NCBI RefSeq assembly: GCF_001620055.1
Contig: NZ_LQGY01000055.1
Coordinates: 124,001-188,000, forward strand
Length of the DNA: 64,000 bases
Source of the DNA: Agromyces sp. NDB4Y10
GTDB taxonomy: Bacteria > Actinomycetota > Actinomycetes > Actinomycetales > Microbacteriaceae
Direction: 5' to 3'
The notes below the pieces were generated by a model that was given only the letters and a program-made list of their open reading frames with translations, searched no databases and had not been told where the DNA came from. Positions within the stretch are counted from its first letter, which is position 1. The number at the start of each line of letters is the position of its first letter. Below, in pieces: positions 9,594 through 19,787 of the stretch. The position numbers and the translations under genes were made by a program.

Positions 9594-10127
9594 TCACGGG
9601 TCCACGAAGATCCAGAGGCCGCTGTCGCGATCGCTGGCGAGAACGTAGGTCATCCCATCCTCACCGACGAACGTCTCGACGCCCCAGAAGTCGTTGCCGG
9701 CCTCATCGAGGTAGCCGCCGACTTCCACGAGCTCGCATCCGCTGGTGTCGGTCACGGTCTCAGGGTCGTACGGTTCGCCGTCGCACATGATCTGGATCGC
9801 CCGGAGGCCGCCCGAGTAGTAGGCGAGATAGGCGAGCGACGGATCCTGCGGGTCGACCGCCACCTCGTGCACCGAGAGGTCGCCGTAGCCGAACGCGTAG
9901 TCCGGGTCGTGCGCCTCGTCGATGGCGAAGGTGTCGAGTTCGGTAATGGTCGCGGTGTCGTAGAGGTGCACGTAGCCCCATCCGTCGAAGATCGAACCGA
10001 CCTCGATGCGCTCGCCGACCGTGCCGATCGCGATGTCCTCGGGGTAGCTCCACGGACCTTCGACGGGGTCGAGGCCGAACAGCTTGTGGAACGCCTCGTG
10101 GCGTGTCTCGTGGACGCCTGACGGTCG
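9594..10127 (-). pseudogene. C-terminal remnant of an LVIVD-repeat protein
   Basis: The open frame reads from 10127 (just after an in-frame TGA at 10128-10130) to 9594. Its sequence (FHKLFGLDPVEGPWSYPED, then VHEVAVDPQDPSLAYLAYYS and a final DRDSGLWIFVDP) is the C-terminal part of secreted beta-propeller-like LVIVD-repeat proteins, which normally have about 450-550 residues. Only about 178 codons remain, and no start codon exists in the upstream part; the first ATG is at 9971. The 5' part has been lost. Confidence 0.75.
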
Positions 10128-10286
10128 TCAGACGGGCACAGGATAGACCCGAGGATTGGTCGTGTCCACGGGGCGGACAGCGGCAGCAAGCGCGATGCAT
10201 AAGTAGTGGCGAACACCACTTCTAGCGGGTGTCGCACCGGCCCATCATTGGCCCCGCAGGCGTCAGAAGCGCGTTAGCGTGAGTCA

Positions 10287-10344
10287 CGAAGACCTCCGGT
10301 GGCTGATGCGAGTGCGGTGACCCACATCGTCCCGGAGGTCTTCG
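10287..10344. repeat. 13-base inverted repeat
   Basis: CGAAGACCTCCGG (10287-10299) and its exact reverse complement (10332-10344) flank 32 bases. It stands between the truncated LVIVD gene and the end of an M23 gene. It may be a terminator or the trace of a mobile element that removed the LVIVD 5' part. Confidence 0.5.
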
Positions 10345-10380
10345 CTACATCACACGTTCACAACGTGCCGGGAACTACAG

Positions 10381-11238
10381 CTAGCCGACTCGGGCCGCCA
10401 ACCAGTCGTACCCGTCGAACCGGACCCCGTCGGTGCCGTACATCTCGAGATGCAAGTGGGCGCCGGTGGACTGTCCGGTGGAACCGATCGATCCGATCTG
10501 CTCGCCCGCCGAGACGGTGTCTCCCACTTCGACCAGTCGGGATCCGTAGCTCATGTGCGCGTACAGGCTCGTGACGGTTGAGCCGTCGACCTGGTGTTCG
10601 ATCTCGATCATCACGCCGTAGCCGCCGCCGGCATCCGTGGAACTGATGACGGTGCCGGCCGCGACGGCCATCACCGGCGTGCCGTCACCCGAGTTGAAGT
10701 CGACGCCGTCGTGGTCCGTCGAGCATCCGGCGCATGGTGCCGTCCGAGGGCCGAACGGGCTGCTGATGCGGTCGGGATACAGCACCGGCCACGCCACGAC
10801 TGGACCGTTGAACACGGGCGCCGCCTCGAGCTCGGCTACGGCGATGGGAGCCGGGGGCGGGGGCGGGGGCGGAGCGGATTCAACGACGTACGTACCCGGG
10901 GTGATCGTCGACACCGCCGCGTCTGCGGCCACTTCGAGCGACTGAGGGTCGCCCACGATCGCTGCCGTCTGGGATGTCGCACTGGTGTCGGTGTGGCTGG
11001 TGGTGATCGCAACGGCGGGCACGCTGGTGGCGACCGCCATGCCTCCGGCGAACAGCATCGCGGAGAGCGAAAGGACGGATCGTTTCGGCCGCCGACGCCG
11101 CGGTCTCGCTGGCGGCTCCGCCATCGAGGGTCGCTGGGAGTGTGTTTCGCTCGACGGAGCGGAGGGGCCTCGAGGGCGGAGTCGGAAGGGCGTGCTGGGG
11201 GGGCCGGCCGCACGGCGGCCGCGCTGGGAGGTGCTCAT
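10381..11238 (-). CDS. Secreted M23 (LytM) peptidase 1
   Basis: 285 residues. A charged N-terminus and a hydrophobic segment at about residues 55-78 form a signal or anchor. A proline run (seven consecutive P) separates it from a C-terminal M23 domain with zinc ligands: HDGVDF (His and Asp), and HLHLE near the end. Such zinc peptidases cut peptidoglycan cross-bridges. The window holds three related copies (also 18814-19632 and 41932-42819), each beside metal-related genes. The start at 11238 is the only ATG ahead of the signal with good composition, but a later start is possible. Confidence 0.85.
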   Translation of the reverse strand: MSTSQRGRRAAGPPSTPFRLRPRGPSAPSSETHSQRPSMAEPPARPRRRRPKRSVLSLSAMLFAGGMAVATSVPAVAITTSHTDTSATSQTAAIVGDPQSLEVAADAAVSTITPGTYVVESAPPPPPPPAPIAVAELEAAPVFNGPVVAWPVLYPDRISSPFGPRTAPCAGCSTDHDGVDFNSGDGTPVMAVAAGTVISSTDAGGGYGVMIEIEHQVDGSTVTSLYAHMSYGSRLVEVGDTVSAGEQIGSIGSTGQSTGAHLHLEMYGTDGVRFDGYDWLAARVG

Positions 11239-11431
11239 TCAGTGGGGCTAACTGGGTTGGGGGCTGGGGGATCCCGGCAACCCTAGGCGGCCTCTCTGGG
11301 AGTCTCGTGTTATCGATTTGTTACCTGGGATCGAGATGGTCTGCTTCCCACGAATCGGGGTCGGGGCTGGCTGCGCGCCTCACGGCGGGACTCGTGATGG
11401 TCCCGTGCAGAAGCCGGGGCGGCTGACGGAC

Positions 11432-11878
11432 CTACCGATCAGGCAGGTCTTCGCGTGGGCGCACAACGAGCACCGAACACGCAGCGTGCCGGGCGACCTG
11501 GGCCGAGACCGAGCCGAGCAGCAGACCGCCGAATCCGCCGAGGCCGCGTGAACCGATGACGATGAGCTCGGCGAGTACCGAGGCCTCGACCAGGACGGAT
11601 GCCGGGGATCCCCTGAGCACCTCTGCAGAAACCGGGACGTCGTCGTGCGCGACCTTGCTCAGTGCGACGGACTGGGTCCGCCGGGTCGCGTCCTCGATGT
11701 GCGAGACGTCGAGCACGCCATCCATTCCGGCGATGACGGCGGGATAGTCCCACGCGGTGAGGACTCGGAGCGTTCCCCGACGCAGGCGCGCTTCCCTGAC
11801 CGCCCATGCCAAGGCGTGGATCGATGGCCTGGAGCCGTCCACGCCCACGACCACCCGGAACGCTTCTGCTTCCCTCAT
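11432..11878 (-). CDS. Universal stress protein
   Basis: 148 residues, one UspA domain. The ATG at 11878 follows GGGAGG; the open frame extends further upstream without natural sequence. VVGVDGS near the start and the nucleotide-binding motif GSRGLGGFGGLLLGSVS near the end indicate an ATP-binding type. Expression in low oxygen or stress is known for the family. It lies downstream of the phosphoketolase/GH65 operon on the same strand. Confidence 0.9.
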   Translation of the reverse strand: MREAEAFRVVVGVDGSRPSIHALAWAVREARLRRGTLRVLTAWDYPAVIAGMDGVLDVSHIEDATRRTQSVALSKVAHDDVPVSAEVLRGSPASVLVEASVLAELIVIGSRGLGGFGGLLLGSVSAQVARHAACSVLVVRPREDLPDR

Positions 11879-12289
11879 CAGGACCTCCCGCTTGCCTGGA
11901 TGCCACGCTTCCACTCCGGTCACCGAGAGGACGCGCCCTTGGTCCCGTGGCACTCCGGCGGCGACGGGCTCACGGCGCCGACTGTGGCGGGTGCTCGATG
12001 CATCCGCCCCCGCAAGGCCGGACTTCATGCCGCGTACGCGAGCACCCCGACCATCTGCGTCTCGCCGTGGTAGAGGTTGTGGCAACCTGAGCCAGCGCCC
12101 CGGGCTGTCGGCATCGAATCGGCCGCCAGCTTGCGGCGAGGCCGTACGATGGAGGCATCCTTCCGCGGCCCCCGCCCTCGTGCTGAATGGTGTGCCCGTG
12201 GAGGTGTCACATGTCTGTGTCGTTGACGATCGTGGCAGATGCGGTCTCCGCTTAGCTGCGGGGGGCTTCGATTGGCCTTGCGGTGCCTC
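11879..12289. other. Gap with gene debris only
   Basis: No complete gene is seen. A 14-codon open frame with a good ribosome site (GGAGG) starts at 12211 on the + strand and stops at 12255; it has no recognisable function. The stretch probably results from deletion of the gene whose start remains at 12290-12350. Confidence 0.4.
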
Positions 12290-12350
12290 GAGCGTCCGCC
12301 ACGCGCTTGCCGATGACGCCTTAGCCGTTCACGACGTTGATGGTGTTCAT
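12290..12350 (-). pseudogene. N-terminal remnant resembling type II GAPDH
   Basis: With GGAGGACACC before it, an ATG at 12350 overlaps the GH65 stop (ATGA). The frame reads MNTINVVNG, then TAA, then GVIGKRVADA. Changing the stop to Tyr would give VNGYGVIGKRVADA, the NAD-binding start of archaeal-type (type II) glyceraldehyde-3-phosphate dehydrogenase. After about 20 codons the resemblance ends. I infer a gene that once followed GH65 in the operon, lost by a nonsense change and deletion. The match is short, so the identity is tentative. Confidence 0.5.
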
Positions 12351-15301
12351 GGTGTCCTCCTCTGTCTCGATTCTGGGACGGATCCCGCGGACGCGATGAG
12401 GAACTCATGACGCTCCCCGCCCTTCAGGGCGGCGGTGGCCTCGCCGACTCGGACGCGAAGCGCAGCGGCGCGACTCGGCTGAAGCGAGAGTTCGACGCAT
12501 CCCGGGGTGACCTGGACGTCGACGCGATGGCCTCGATAGGCGAACTGGAAACCGGCCCGCCGCAGACGTGCGGGCAGACGTGGCGAGAAGTGCAATTCCC
12601 CCTCCGTGACCCGGAGCCCGGCGAACGAGCGCATGACGATGTCGATGGTGCCCGCCATGGCACCGAGGTGGATCCCCTCGCGGGTGGTGCCCCATTGCGT
12701 GTCGTCGAGGTCGGCGATCAGCGCCTCGCGGAACAGCTCCCAGCCCCTGTCGGCATCCAATCCCGCAAGCACCGAGGCGTGGACCACCCGACTCAGCGTG
12801 GAACCGTGACTGGTTCGCGACGAGTAGTACTCCACAGTCCGGACCACGTCTTCGTCGGTGAATCGGAATCCGAGGTGCTCGAGCTGTCCTCGCAGCCCGT
12901 CCATGCCGAGGAGGTAGACGAGCATCACGACGTCGGGCTGCTTGGCGGCTTTGTAGCGGTTGGTCGAATCGGCTTCGGCTTCGAGGATGAGATCCAGACG
13001 TCCGATGTTCCCGTAGCGGGCGCGGTAGCGGGCCCAGTCGAGCTCCGCGAGGTTCTCGTATCCGTCGAACTGGCTCAGGATGCCGTCGGCGTGTCTGGAG
13101 ACGGCGAGGCGTGCACCGACATCCGCCCATTTCGCGATCTCGTCGTCGCGGACCCCGAGCCTCTCCTCGAGCTCCCCGCGGAAGTGACCCTCCAGGACGT
13201 CCAGTGCCTCGCACGTTCGAGCGCAGAGCCAGGAGACCATCACGTTGGTGTAGGTGTTGTCGCGCAGCCCGCTTCCCGGGGCGTCCGGGTAGCCGTCGTG
13301 GTACTCATCTGGTCCCATCACCCCGGAGATGTGGTACCGGCCGTCGTCGGCGTCGAACTCGGCGAGCGAGACGAAGTACCGGGTCACCTCGACCATGAGC
13401 TCCGCCCCACGCCGCGTCAGCCATTCGACGTCGCCCGTGACCTGGAAGTGCTGCCAGGCGTTCCAGGCGATCGCGAGGCCGACGTGTCGCTGGCGCCGCG
13501 AATTGTCCGGCATCCAGCGCGTCGAACGGGAGTTGTAGAGCAGCGCGGGCGTCTCCTCGCGTCCGTCGCTGCCGCTCTGCCAGGGAAACAGAGCGCCATC
13601 CCGCCCGGTTCGGCGTGCCGCCCGTCGGGCAGCGGGGAGCCGTCGCCAGCGGTAATCGAGGAGCGCTTCGGCCACCTCCGGCAGCCGCAGTCCGATCACG
13701 GGCAGGACGAACACCTCATCCCAGAAGATGTGTCCTCGGTAGCCCTCGCCGTGGAGGCCTCGGGCCGGAACGCCCGCGTCGGCTTCGGCGGTGTGCGGCG
13801 AGATGGCCTGGAGGAGGTGGAAGATGTGCAGGTTCAGGACAAGCTGGCTCAGAAGGTCGGCCTCGAGCGTCACGGCGAACCGGGCCCACAACAGCCGCCA
13901 CGCAGCGCCATGCCGATCACGGAGCTCGTCGATGCGGGATGCCGCGTCGCGGACCCGGTCGACGGCCTCGTCTCCGGGCGAGGAGATCGCCGTGTCTCGC
14001 GATGTGAAGGTCGCTGCGACCTTCATGAGGGTCACGGGCTTGCCATCGCCCACCGACAGGTCGAACTCGAACTCGTGGCGCCGACCTGACGCGATGACCT
14101 TGCGTGTCGGGATAACGTCGGTCCCGCGGACGGTCATGTGCGCGGCGGTGGCGATTCGGATGCCGCTCTGCCGGGTCTCCACCTCGCACAGGAGCACGGG
14201 GCCCTCGACGCGAAACGTGGGCTCGGCGAGATGCGTCGAATCGCTGCCGACGTAGGAGGAAACGTTCGTATTCCGAACTCCCGCGTCGATGCCCGCGCGG
14301 AACGTCACCCGGCCGCTCCAGCCGATCGGCGTGACGGTCGTCTCCTGCATCGCCAAGTGCGGATCGCCCATCGAGACGACGGCGCGCTGGATCACGGAGA
14401 GCCGGCCGGCATCAGGGCCGTGGAGGATGACCCGCCTGATCGAGACGGCATCATGCAGGTGAAGATGGTGGCGCTCCTCGGATGCGGCCACGGCGCCGCT
14501 CGACCACCATGCGCCGTCCTCCATGCGCAGGTCGAGGGGCAGCCAGTTGGGTGCGTTGACGAGATGCTCCTCGGCCAGCGCACGGCCGTGGATGGTGCTC
14601 TCGAGCCGGTTGTAGATGCCCGCGAGGTAGGTGCCGGGGTAGTGGGTGCCGTCGTCCGAATGCTCCGGACGCGCACCACGCGTGCCCATCCAACCGTTGC
14701 CGAGCGTCGTCAGGGCTTCCCGATGGCCTTCGTGCGCTGGATCGAAGCCACGATAGCCGAGCACCCATGGATCGGTTCTCGAGGCACCGAGGTCGAGCTC
14801 ACTTACGTCATGGACGACAAGGTCCGCGCCTGCAGCCTCGAGCTCGGCCCTCGGCTCGAACCGGTCGATGCCGACGACCAATCCGAAGCCCTCGCGCTTC
14901 GCGTCCTCGACACCGGCGACCGTGGTGTCGATGACCACGGTGCGCTCGGACGTCACACCCATCCGCCGCACCGCCTGCCGCAACGGTGAGGCGTGCGGGC
15001 CGCCGGTGGCGCGGACGTCCTCGATCGTGGTGGCATCGACGATGACGTCGACGAGGTCGGACAGGCTCGCTCGGACGAGGAGCTGATGCGCATCTCGATC
15101 CGGGGCGATCACGCCGGCAGGCAGGCCGGCGTTGCGAATCCGTTGCAGCAGCGCGACGGTTCCCGGCAGGGGCTGCAGCGAGCCATCCGGATAGATCGGA
15201 GCGACGACTGCATCGATGCCCATCAGCACCCCGTGGGTGTCTCCGAACGCCTCGTCGGCTGGGAGGAGGCGAGCCCCGGAAGCGGGTGCTGACTCGGTCA
15301 T
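12347..15301 (-). CDS. HAD-like/GH65 fusion (disaccharide phosphorylase family)
   Basis: 984 residues. Residues 1 to about 190 resemble a beta-phosphoglucomutase-type HAD domain, but the nucleophile motif DxDG reads MGIDAVV, with Gly where the catalytic Asp should be, so this part is probably inactive. From about residue 195 (WVLGYRGFDPAHEGHREAL) on lies a GH65 domain with the typical TLGNGWMGTRGA, the general-acid motif MGPDEYHDG and a phosphate-site region (YSSRTSHGSTLS). GH65 enzymes split trehalose, maltose or kojibiose with phosphate. The start lies one base after the phosphoketolase stop, so the two are translationally coupled and may act together in sugar breakdown. Confidence 0.88.
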   Translation of the reverse strand: MTESAPASGARLLPADEAFGDTHGVLMGIDAVVAPIYPDGSLQPLPGTVALLQRIRNAGLPAGVIAPDRDAHQLLVRASLSDLVDVIVDATTIEDVRATGGPHASPLRQAVRRMGVTSERTVVIDTTVAGVEDAKREGFGLVVGIDRFEPRAELEAAGADLVVHDVSELDLGASRTDPWVLGYRGFDPAHEGHREALTTLGNGWMGTRGARPEHSDDGTHYPGTYLAGIYNRLESTIHGRALAEEHLVNAPNWLPLDLRMEDGAWWSSGAVAASEERHHLHLHDAVSIRRVILHGPDAGRLSVIQRAVVSMGDPHLAMQETTVTPIGWSGRVTFRAGIDAGVRNTNVSSYVGSDSTHLAEPTFRVEGPVLLCEVETRQSGIRIATAAHMTVRGTDVIPTRKVIASGRRHEFEFDLSVGDGKPVTLMKVAATFTSRDTAISSPGDEAVDRVRDAASRIDELRDRHGAAWRLLWARFAVTLEADLLSQLVLNLHIFHLLQAISPHTAEADAGVPARGLHGEGYRGHIFWDEVFVLPVIGLRLPEVAEALLDYRWRRLPAARRAARRTGRDGALFPWQSGSDGREETPALLYNSRSTRWMPDNSRRQRHVGLAIAWNAWQHFQVTGDVEWLTRRGAELMVEVTRYFVSLAEFDADDGRYHISGVMGPDEYHDGYPDAPGSGLRDNTYTNVMVSWLCARTCEALDVLEGHFRGELEERLGVRDDEIAKWADVGARLAVSRHADGILSQFDGYENLAELDWARYRARYGNIGRLDLILEAEADSTNRYKAAKQPDVVMLVYLLGMDGLRGQLEHLGFRFTDEDVVRTVEYYSSRTSHGSTLSRVVHASVLAGLDADRGWELFREALIADLDDTQWGTTREGIHLGAMAGTIDIVMRSFAGLRVTEGELHFSPRLPARLRRAGFQFAYRGHRVDVQVTPGCVELSLQPSRAAALRVRVGEATAALKGGERHEFLIASAGSVPESRQRRTP

Positions 15302-15302
15302 C

Positions 15303-17708
15303 TCAGCCTCGTGCTTCTGCCGGCTCCGTCGACGTGGAATCGCGCCAGACCCAATCCCGGATCTCGGGCAGGTCGTCCCCGTGCTCTCGGATGTACACGG
15401 TGTGCCTGATGAGGCGGTCGCGCAGCTCCTCTCGGACGTGACTGGAGACGTCCCGCAGGCTCGGAACGCGGTCGATCACGTCGAGGGCGAGGTGGAAGCG
15501 GTCGATCTCGTTGAGCACGCACATGTCGAACGGCGTCGTGGTCGTGCCCTCCTCCCGGTAGCCGTGGACGTGGAAGTTCGCGTGGTTCGCCCGGCGATAG
15601 GTGAGGCGGTGGATCAGCGACGGGTACCCGTGGTACGCGAAGACGACAGGGACGTCGGTCGTGAACAGCGCGTCGAAGTCCTCATCCGCCAGTCCATGCG
15701 GATGAGCCTGACGATCCTGCAGCCGCAGGAGGTCGACGACGTTCACCACGCGGATCCGAAGGTTCGGGAAGGCGTCACGAAGGATGGACACCGCGGCGAG
15801 CGTCTCGAGCGTGGGCACGTCACCGGCGCACGCCATGACGACATCCGGCCGCTCCCCTTCGTCATTGCTCGCCCAGTCCCAGATGCCGATCCCCTTGGTG
15901 CAGTGCTCGATCGCGGCTTCCATCGACAGGAATTGCGGCTGGGGCTGTTTGCCGGCGACGATGACGTTGACGTACTGGCGGCTGCGGAGGCAGTGGTCGG
16001 CGACCGAGAGGAGGGTGTTCGCGTCCGGGGGCAGGTAGACGCGGATGACGTCGGACTTCTTGTTGACGACGTGGTCGATGAACCCGGGGTCCTGGTGGGA
16101 GAACCCGTTGTGGTCCTGCCGCCAGACGTGGGAGGTCAGCAGGTAGTTCAGTGAAGCGATCGGGCGCCGCCAGGCGATGTCGTTGGTGGTGGTCAGCCAC
16201 TTGGCGTGCTGGTTGAACATGGAGTCCACGATGTGGATGAATGCCTCGTAGCAGGAGAAGAAGCCGTGGCGTCCGGTCAGCAGGTATCCCTCGAGCCATC
16301 CCTGGCAGGTGTGCTCGGAGAGGATCTCCATGACCCGTCCGTCGGGCGCGAGGTGATCATCGCCGGGGATGATCTCGGCGTTCCACGTGCGCTCGGTGAC
16401 GTCGAGGACGGCATTGAGCCGGTTGGAGTTGTTCTCGTCGGGAGCGAAGACCCGGAAGTTGTCGGCGTTGTCCGACAGCATATCCCGTAGGAACCCGCCG
16501 AGCGCACGAGTCGACTCCGCGTCAGATCCGCCGGGCGCCGATACCGGTATCGCGTATTGCCGGAAGTCCGGCATGCGGAGCTCTCGCAGCAACTGCCCGC
16601 CGTTGGCATGCGGGCTCGAGCTCATCCGGCGGGTCCCCGCAGGATGCAGGTCGGCGATCTCGGCGGCCGGCGCACCGCGCTCGTCGAAGAGTTCGTCCGG
16701 ACGGTAGCTGCGAAGCCACCGCTCGAGGATCTCGCGATGCGCGTCGTTCTCGCGTGCCTCGGCGAACGGCACCTGATGGGACCGCCACGTCCCCTCGACG
16801 GGCTTGCCGTCCACTTCGGCCGGTCCGGTCCAGCCCTTCGGGGAGCGGAGCACGATCATCGGCCAACGGGGCCGTTCGGAGTGGTCCTCCTCGCGGGCGC
16901 GGCGTTTGATCTCCTCGATCTCGTCCAGGCACTCGTCGAGCGCTCGGGCGAAGTCCTGGTGCATCCGCGCCGGGTCGGAGCCCTCGACGTAGCGCGGGCT
17001 GTGCCCGTATCCGCGCAGGAGGTGGTCGAGTTCTTCCGGGGTGATCCGGGCGAGGACGGTTGGACTGGCGATCTTGTAGCCGTTGAGGTGCAGGATGGGC
17101 AGGACGGTGCCGTCGCGTCGCGGGTCGACGAACTTGTTCGAATGCCAGCTCGCTGCGAGCGGGCCGGTCTCGGCTTCGCCGTCACCCACCACCGCGGCGA
17201 CGATGAGGTCGGGGTTGTCGAAGGCCGCACCATACGCGTGGGAGAGTGCGTAGCCCAGTTCGCCGCCCTCGTGGATCGAGCCGGGTGTCTCCGGGGCGAC
17301 GTGGCTGGGCACGCCGCCGGGGAACGAGAACTGCCGGAACAGCTTCCGCATGCCCTCGGCGTCTTGCGTCACGTTGGGGTAGGTCTCGGTGTACGACCCT
17401 TCCAGCCAGGACGCTGCGAGTGGTCCGGGCCCGCCGTGGCCGGGACCCATCACATACATCATGTCGAGGTCGCGTTGGGTGATCGCCCGGTTCAGGTGGG
17501 CGTAGATGAAGTTGAGCCCCGGTGTGGTGCCCCAGTGGCCGAGCAGTCTCGGCTTGATGTGCTCGGGACGAAGCGGCTCCCGCAGGAGTGGGTTGTCGAG
17601 CAGGTAGATCTGTCCGGCCGACAGGTAGTTGGCGGCCCGCCACCACCGGTCGATCAGCTCGAGCCCGAGCTCATCCCGGGTGGTCGCCGTGTGATTCGAA
17701 GGCGACAT
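15303..17708 (-). CDS. xfp: Xylulose/fructose 6-phosphate phosphoketolase
   Basis: 801 residues, the usual length. Thiamine diphosphate enzyme that splits xylulose 5-P or fructose 6-P with phosphate to acetyl-P and an aldose phosphate. The ATG at 17708 follows GAGAGGAGC. Visible motifs: [12 protein letters not shown] and GPGHGGPG near the N-terminus, and the TPP-binding [19 protein letters not shown] at about residue 180. It is the first gene of an operon with GH65; a universal stress gene follows on the same strand. This set suggests a stress or low-oxygen carbon route. Confidence 0.95.
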   Translation of the reverse strand: MSPSNHTATTRDELGLELIDRWWRAANYLSAGQIYLLDNPLLREPLRPEHIKPRLLGHWGTTPGLNFIYAHLNRAITQRDLDMMYVMGPGHGGPGPLAASWLEGSYTETYPNVTQDAEGMRKLFRQFSFPGGVPSHVAPETPGSIHEGGELGYALSHAYGAAFDNPDLIVAAVVGDGEAETGPLAASWHSNKFVDPRRDGTVLPILHLNGYKIASPTVLARITPEELDHLLRGYGHSPRYVEGSDPARMHQDFARALDECLDEIEEIKRRAREEDHSERPRWPMIVLRSPKGWTGPAEVDGKPVEGTWRSHQVPFAEARENDAHREILERWLRSYRPDELFDERGAPAAEIADLHPAGTRRMSSSPHANGGQLLRELRMPDFRQYAIPVSAPGGSDAESTRALGGFLRDMLSDNADNFRVFAPDENNSNRLNAVLDVTERTWNAEIIPGDDHLAPDGRVMEILSEHTCQGWLEGYLLTGRHGFFSCYEAFIHIVDSMFNQHAKWLTTTNDIAWRRPIASLNYLLTSHVWRQDHNGFSHQDPGFIDHVVNKKSDVIRVYLPPDANTLLSVADHCLRSRQYVNVIVAGKQPQPQFLSMEAAIEHCTKGIGIWDWASNDEGERPDVVMACAGDVPTLETLAAVSILRDAFPNLRIRVVNVVDLLRLQDRQAHPHGLADEDFDALFTTDVPVVFAYHGYPSLIHRLTYRRANHANFHVHGYREEGTTTTPFDMCVLNEIDRFHLALDVIDRVPSLRDVSSHVREELRDRLIRHTVYIREHGDDLPEIRDWVWRDSTSTEPAEARG

Positions 17709-17878
17709 GTGGTGCTCCTCTCCATGAATCCGTGCGGTCATGTCCGGGTGCTTTGCTCTACCTCGCCGCGTCACGCGGACCTCGCCTTCCCCAGAGCAGT
17801 TTCGCCGTTCATCTGCTTGCCTGCAGGGCCTGAGGTCCCGCGCGTACGTCGCCCTGGTCGGCTCAGCGTCGACACCGG

Positions 17879-18817
17879 TCAGCCCGCCATCGGGAGGAGC
17901 GTCGTGACGGTGTCGCCGAAGTCGTCGGTGGCGATGAGCCCGCGCTGGTCCGCGATCAGCAGCCACGGGGCGGCTCCGCCGACATAGGAGAAGGCCTCGG
18001 GAACGCCGTCGGTTCGGCCGTGTGGGGTCCAGGTCGTTCCGTCGTAGCGGTGGATGACGCCATCCGTGTCGATGCCGAGGATCTCGCCATCGTCCGTGAC
18101 GGTGACCAGGTACAGCGGGGGCGCATCGGGCACCGCCGTGAAGGTGGCACCCGCGTCGTCGCTGCGGACGAGTCCTTGGGCGGTGGTGGCATACAACCGG
18201 TCGGGACGTTGAGGGTCGGCGGCGAGGTCGCGGGCTTGGATGGATGCCACGGCGCGCCATGACCCTCCAGTGTCGTCGCTGACTCGGACGGTCGCGTCGG
18301 AGGCATCGTGACCGTAGATCCTCAGCTCACCGTCGGGGAGTTCCGCCGTCTCGAGGTCATGGAAGTCGATCTGACCTCGGAGCGAGACCGGCACCCAGGT
18401 CTCGGCTCCGTCGGTGCTGGCGATCAAACCGAGGTTCGGCGGGGTGAGGTCTGGTTGATCTTCGGGATCGGGGTGTCCGGAGCCGAGCAAGAGGCCCGGG
18501 CGGGCCACGGTGAATCCCATCGTGTCCTGCGCCCTGCCGGCGACCTGGGTCGCGACTGACGGACCCAGCCCGCCGCCTGGGTAGGTTTCGGGGAGCTCGT
18601 CGGTGGGCACCACCCAGACGCCGTTGTGCGCGGACGCGTAGGTGCGTCGGCTCTCCGGGTCGTAGTCCAGCGCATGGATGTGACCGAGAACGGGGTCCTC
18701 GGTCGGGTCAGGGACCGCGGGTGGCGCACTGGTGCAGGCGCTGAGTGCGGCCACGGATGACGCCATGGCGGCCATCGTCAGCAGAGCTCGAGCGCGGGGC
18801 AGGATTCGGCGGGTCAT
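17879..18817 (-). CDS. Lipoprotein with sialidase-like propeller repeats
   Basis: 312 residues. The lipobox is VAALSAC (Cys at about residue 28). The rest contains BNR/Asp-box-like repeats ([24 protein letters not shown]) and so probably a beta-propeller, as in the F510_1955 family annotated as glycosylhydrolase-like. No catalytic function can be assigned. Its start overlaps the stop of the upstream M23 gene by 4 bases (ATGA), which indicates coupling. Confidence 0.82.
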   Translation of the reverse strand: MTRRILPRARALLTMAAMASSVAALSACTSAPPAVPDPTEDPVLGHIHALDYDPESRRTYASAHNGVWVVPTDELPETYPGGGLGPSVATQVAGRAQDTMGFTVARPGLLLGSGHPDPEDQPDLTPPNLGLIASTDGAETWVPVSLRGQIDFHDLETAELPDGELRIYGHDASDATVRVSDDTGGSWRAVASIQARDLAADPQRPDRLYATTAQGLVRSDDAGATFTAVPDAPPLYLVTVTDDGEILGIDTDGVIHRYDGTTWTPHGRTDGVPEAFSYVGGAAPWLLIADQRGLIATDDFGDTVTTLLPMAG

Positions 18818-19632
18818 GGGATCACCCGTTCACTCAGCCACGCGTACGGGTCGGTGGGGGTAGTGCCGTCGAGGAGGATCTCGAAGTGCAGGTGCGGGCC
18901 GGTGCTCTGGCCGGTGTTGCCGACCATGCCGAGGATGTCGCCGACATCCACGGACTGGCCCTCGCTGACGGTGACCGAGCCCGGCTGCATGTGGGCGTAC
19001 ACACTGGTGACGCGTTGGCCGTCGATATTGTGATCGATCGTCACGTACACGCCGAGGCCCCCGTTGTCGACGCGGGAGAGCTCACCGACGACGCCGGTCG
19101 AGATGGCCTGGATGGGCGAACCGTTCCCCGGGTTCATGTCGATGCCCTTGTGGAAGCTCGAGCAGCCGAAGCAGGGTGGGATGCGCGGGCCGAAGTCGGT
19201 GCTGATCGGAACTCCGGCTCGGAAGGGCCACTGGATGGGGCCGGAGTAGTTGGTGAATGTCGCCGCCATCTGCGCGTAGCTTCCGGAGGTCCGGGCTCTC
19301 GCTGAGACGTAGTCCTCATGCGCGAGCGGGCTGATCGTCACCTCGGCGGGCACGGACACGGTCTGCCCGTCCAGCGCGGGCGCCGCCGCGGCGGCGTGCC
19401 ACGGTTGTCCTGCTGGGGCGATTGCGAGAGCCGGGACGGACAGGCTGAAGGCCATAAGGGAGACCGCGGCGATGGCGGTCGCGGTCGACAGCGATCGGCG
19501 CCGACTGCGTCGAGCTGGGCGGGCGACCGGTGCCGGCACGGGGGACGTCTTCCGCGAGCGGGGCCGGTGCCTGCGCGCGGTCGATTCGGCGAGGCGGAGT
19601 TCGCGTCGAGTGGTCGGGGCGGGCCGGCTCAT
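18814..19632 (-). CDS. Secreted M23 peptidase 2
   Basis: 272 residues. Arg-rich N-terminus, then a hydrophobic segment at about residues 45-70 (signal or anchor). The C-terminal M23 domain has HKGIDMNPGNG and HLHFEI, supplying the zinc ligands. It is clearly paralogous to the proteins at 10381-11238 and 41932-42819. It is coupled with the downstream lipoprotein gene, whose start lies within its stop. Confidence 0.85.
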   Translation of the reverse strand: MSRPAPTTRRELRLAESTARRHRPRSRKTSPVPAPVARPARRSRRRSLSTATAIAAVSLMAFSLSVPALAIAPAGQPWHAAAAAPALDGQTVSVPAEVTISPLAHEDYVSARARTSGSYAQMAATFTNYSGPIQWPFRAGVPISTDFGPRIPPCFGCSSFHKGIDMNPGNGSPIQAISTGVVGELSRVDNGGLGVYVTIDHNIDGQRVTSVYAHMQPGSVTVSEGQSVDVGDILGMVGNTGQSTGPHLHFEILLDGTTPTDPYAWLSERVIP

Positions 19633-19787
19633 GCGTCGCGGCCGATTCGCGCGGGTACGGGCGTGGGACAGGGGGGCATGGTGTCTCCAGGGAAGGCGGG
19701 TGGGGGCCCTGATCGGGACATGATCGGACCCCCACCCTGGTGAGATGCGGCCGGCGGGGGAGCAAGCCGCATCCGTCTCGGGGAGGG

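Noticed and set aside
12211-12255. 14-codon ORF with a good ribosome site
   Set aside because: No gene follows on that strand and there is no conserved feature; kept only as a note in the gap entry.
12407-14089. 560-codon open frame on the + strand
   Set aside because: Antisense to GH65, which has clear catalytic motifs.
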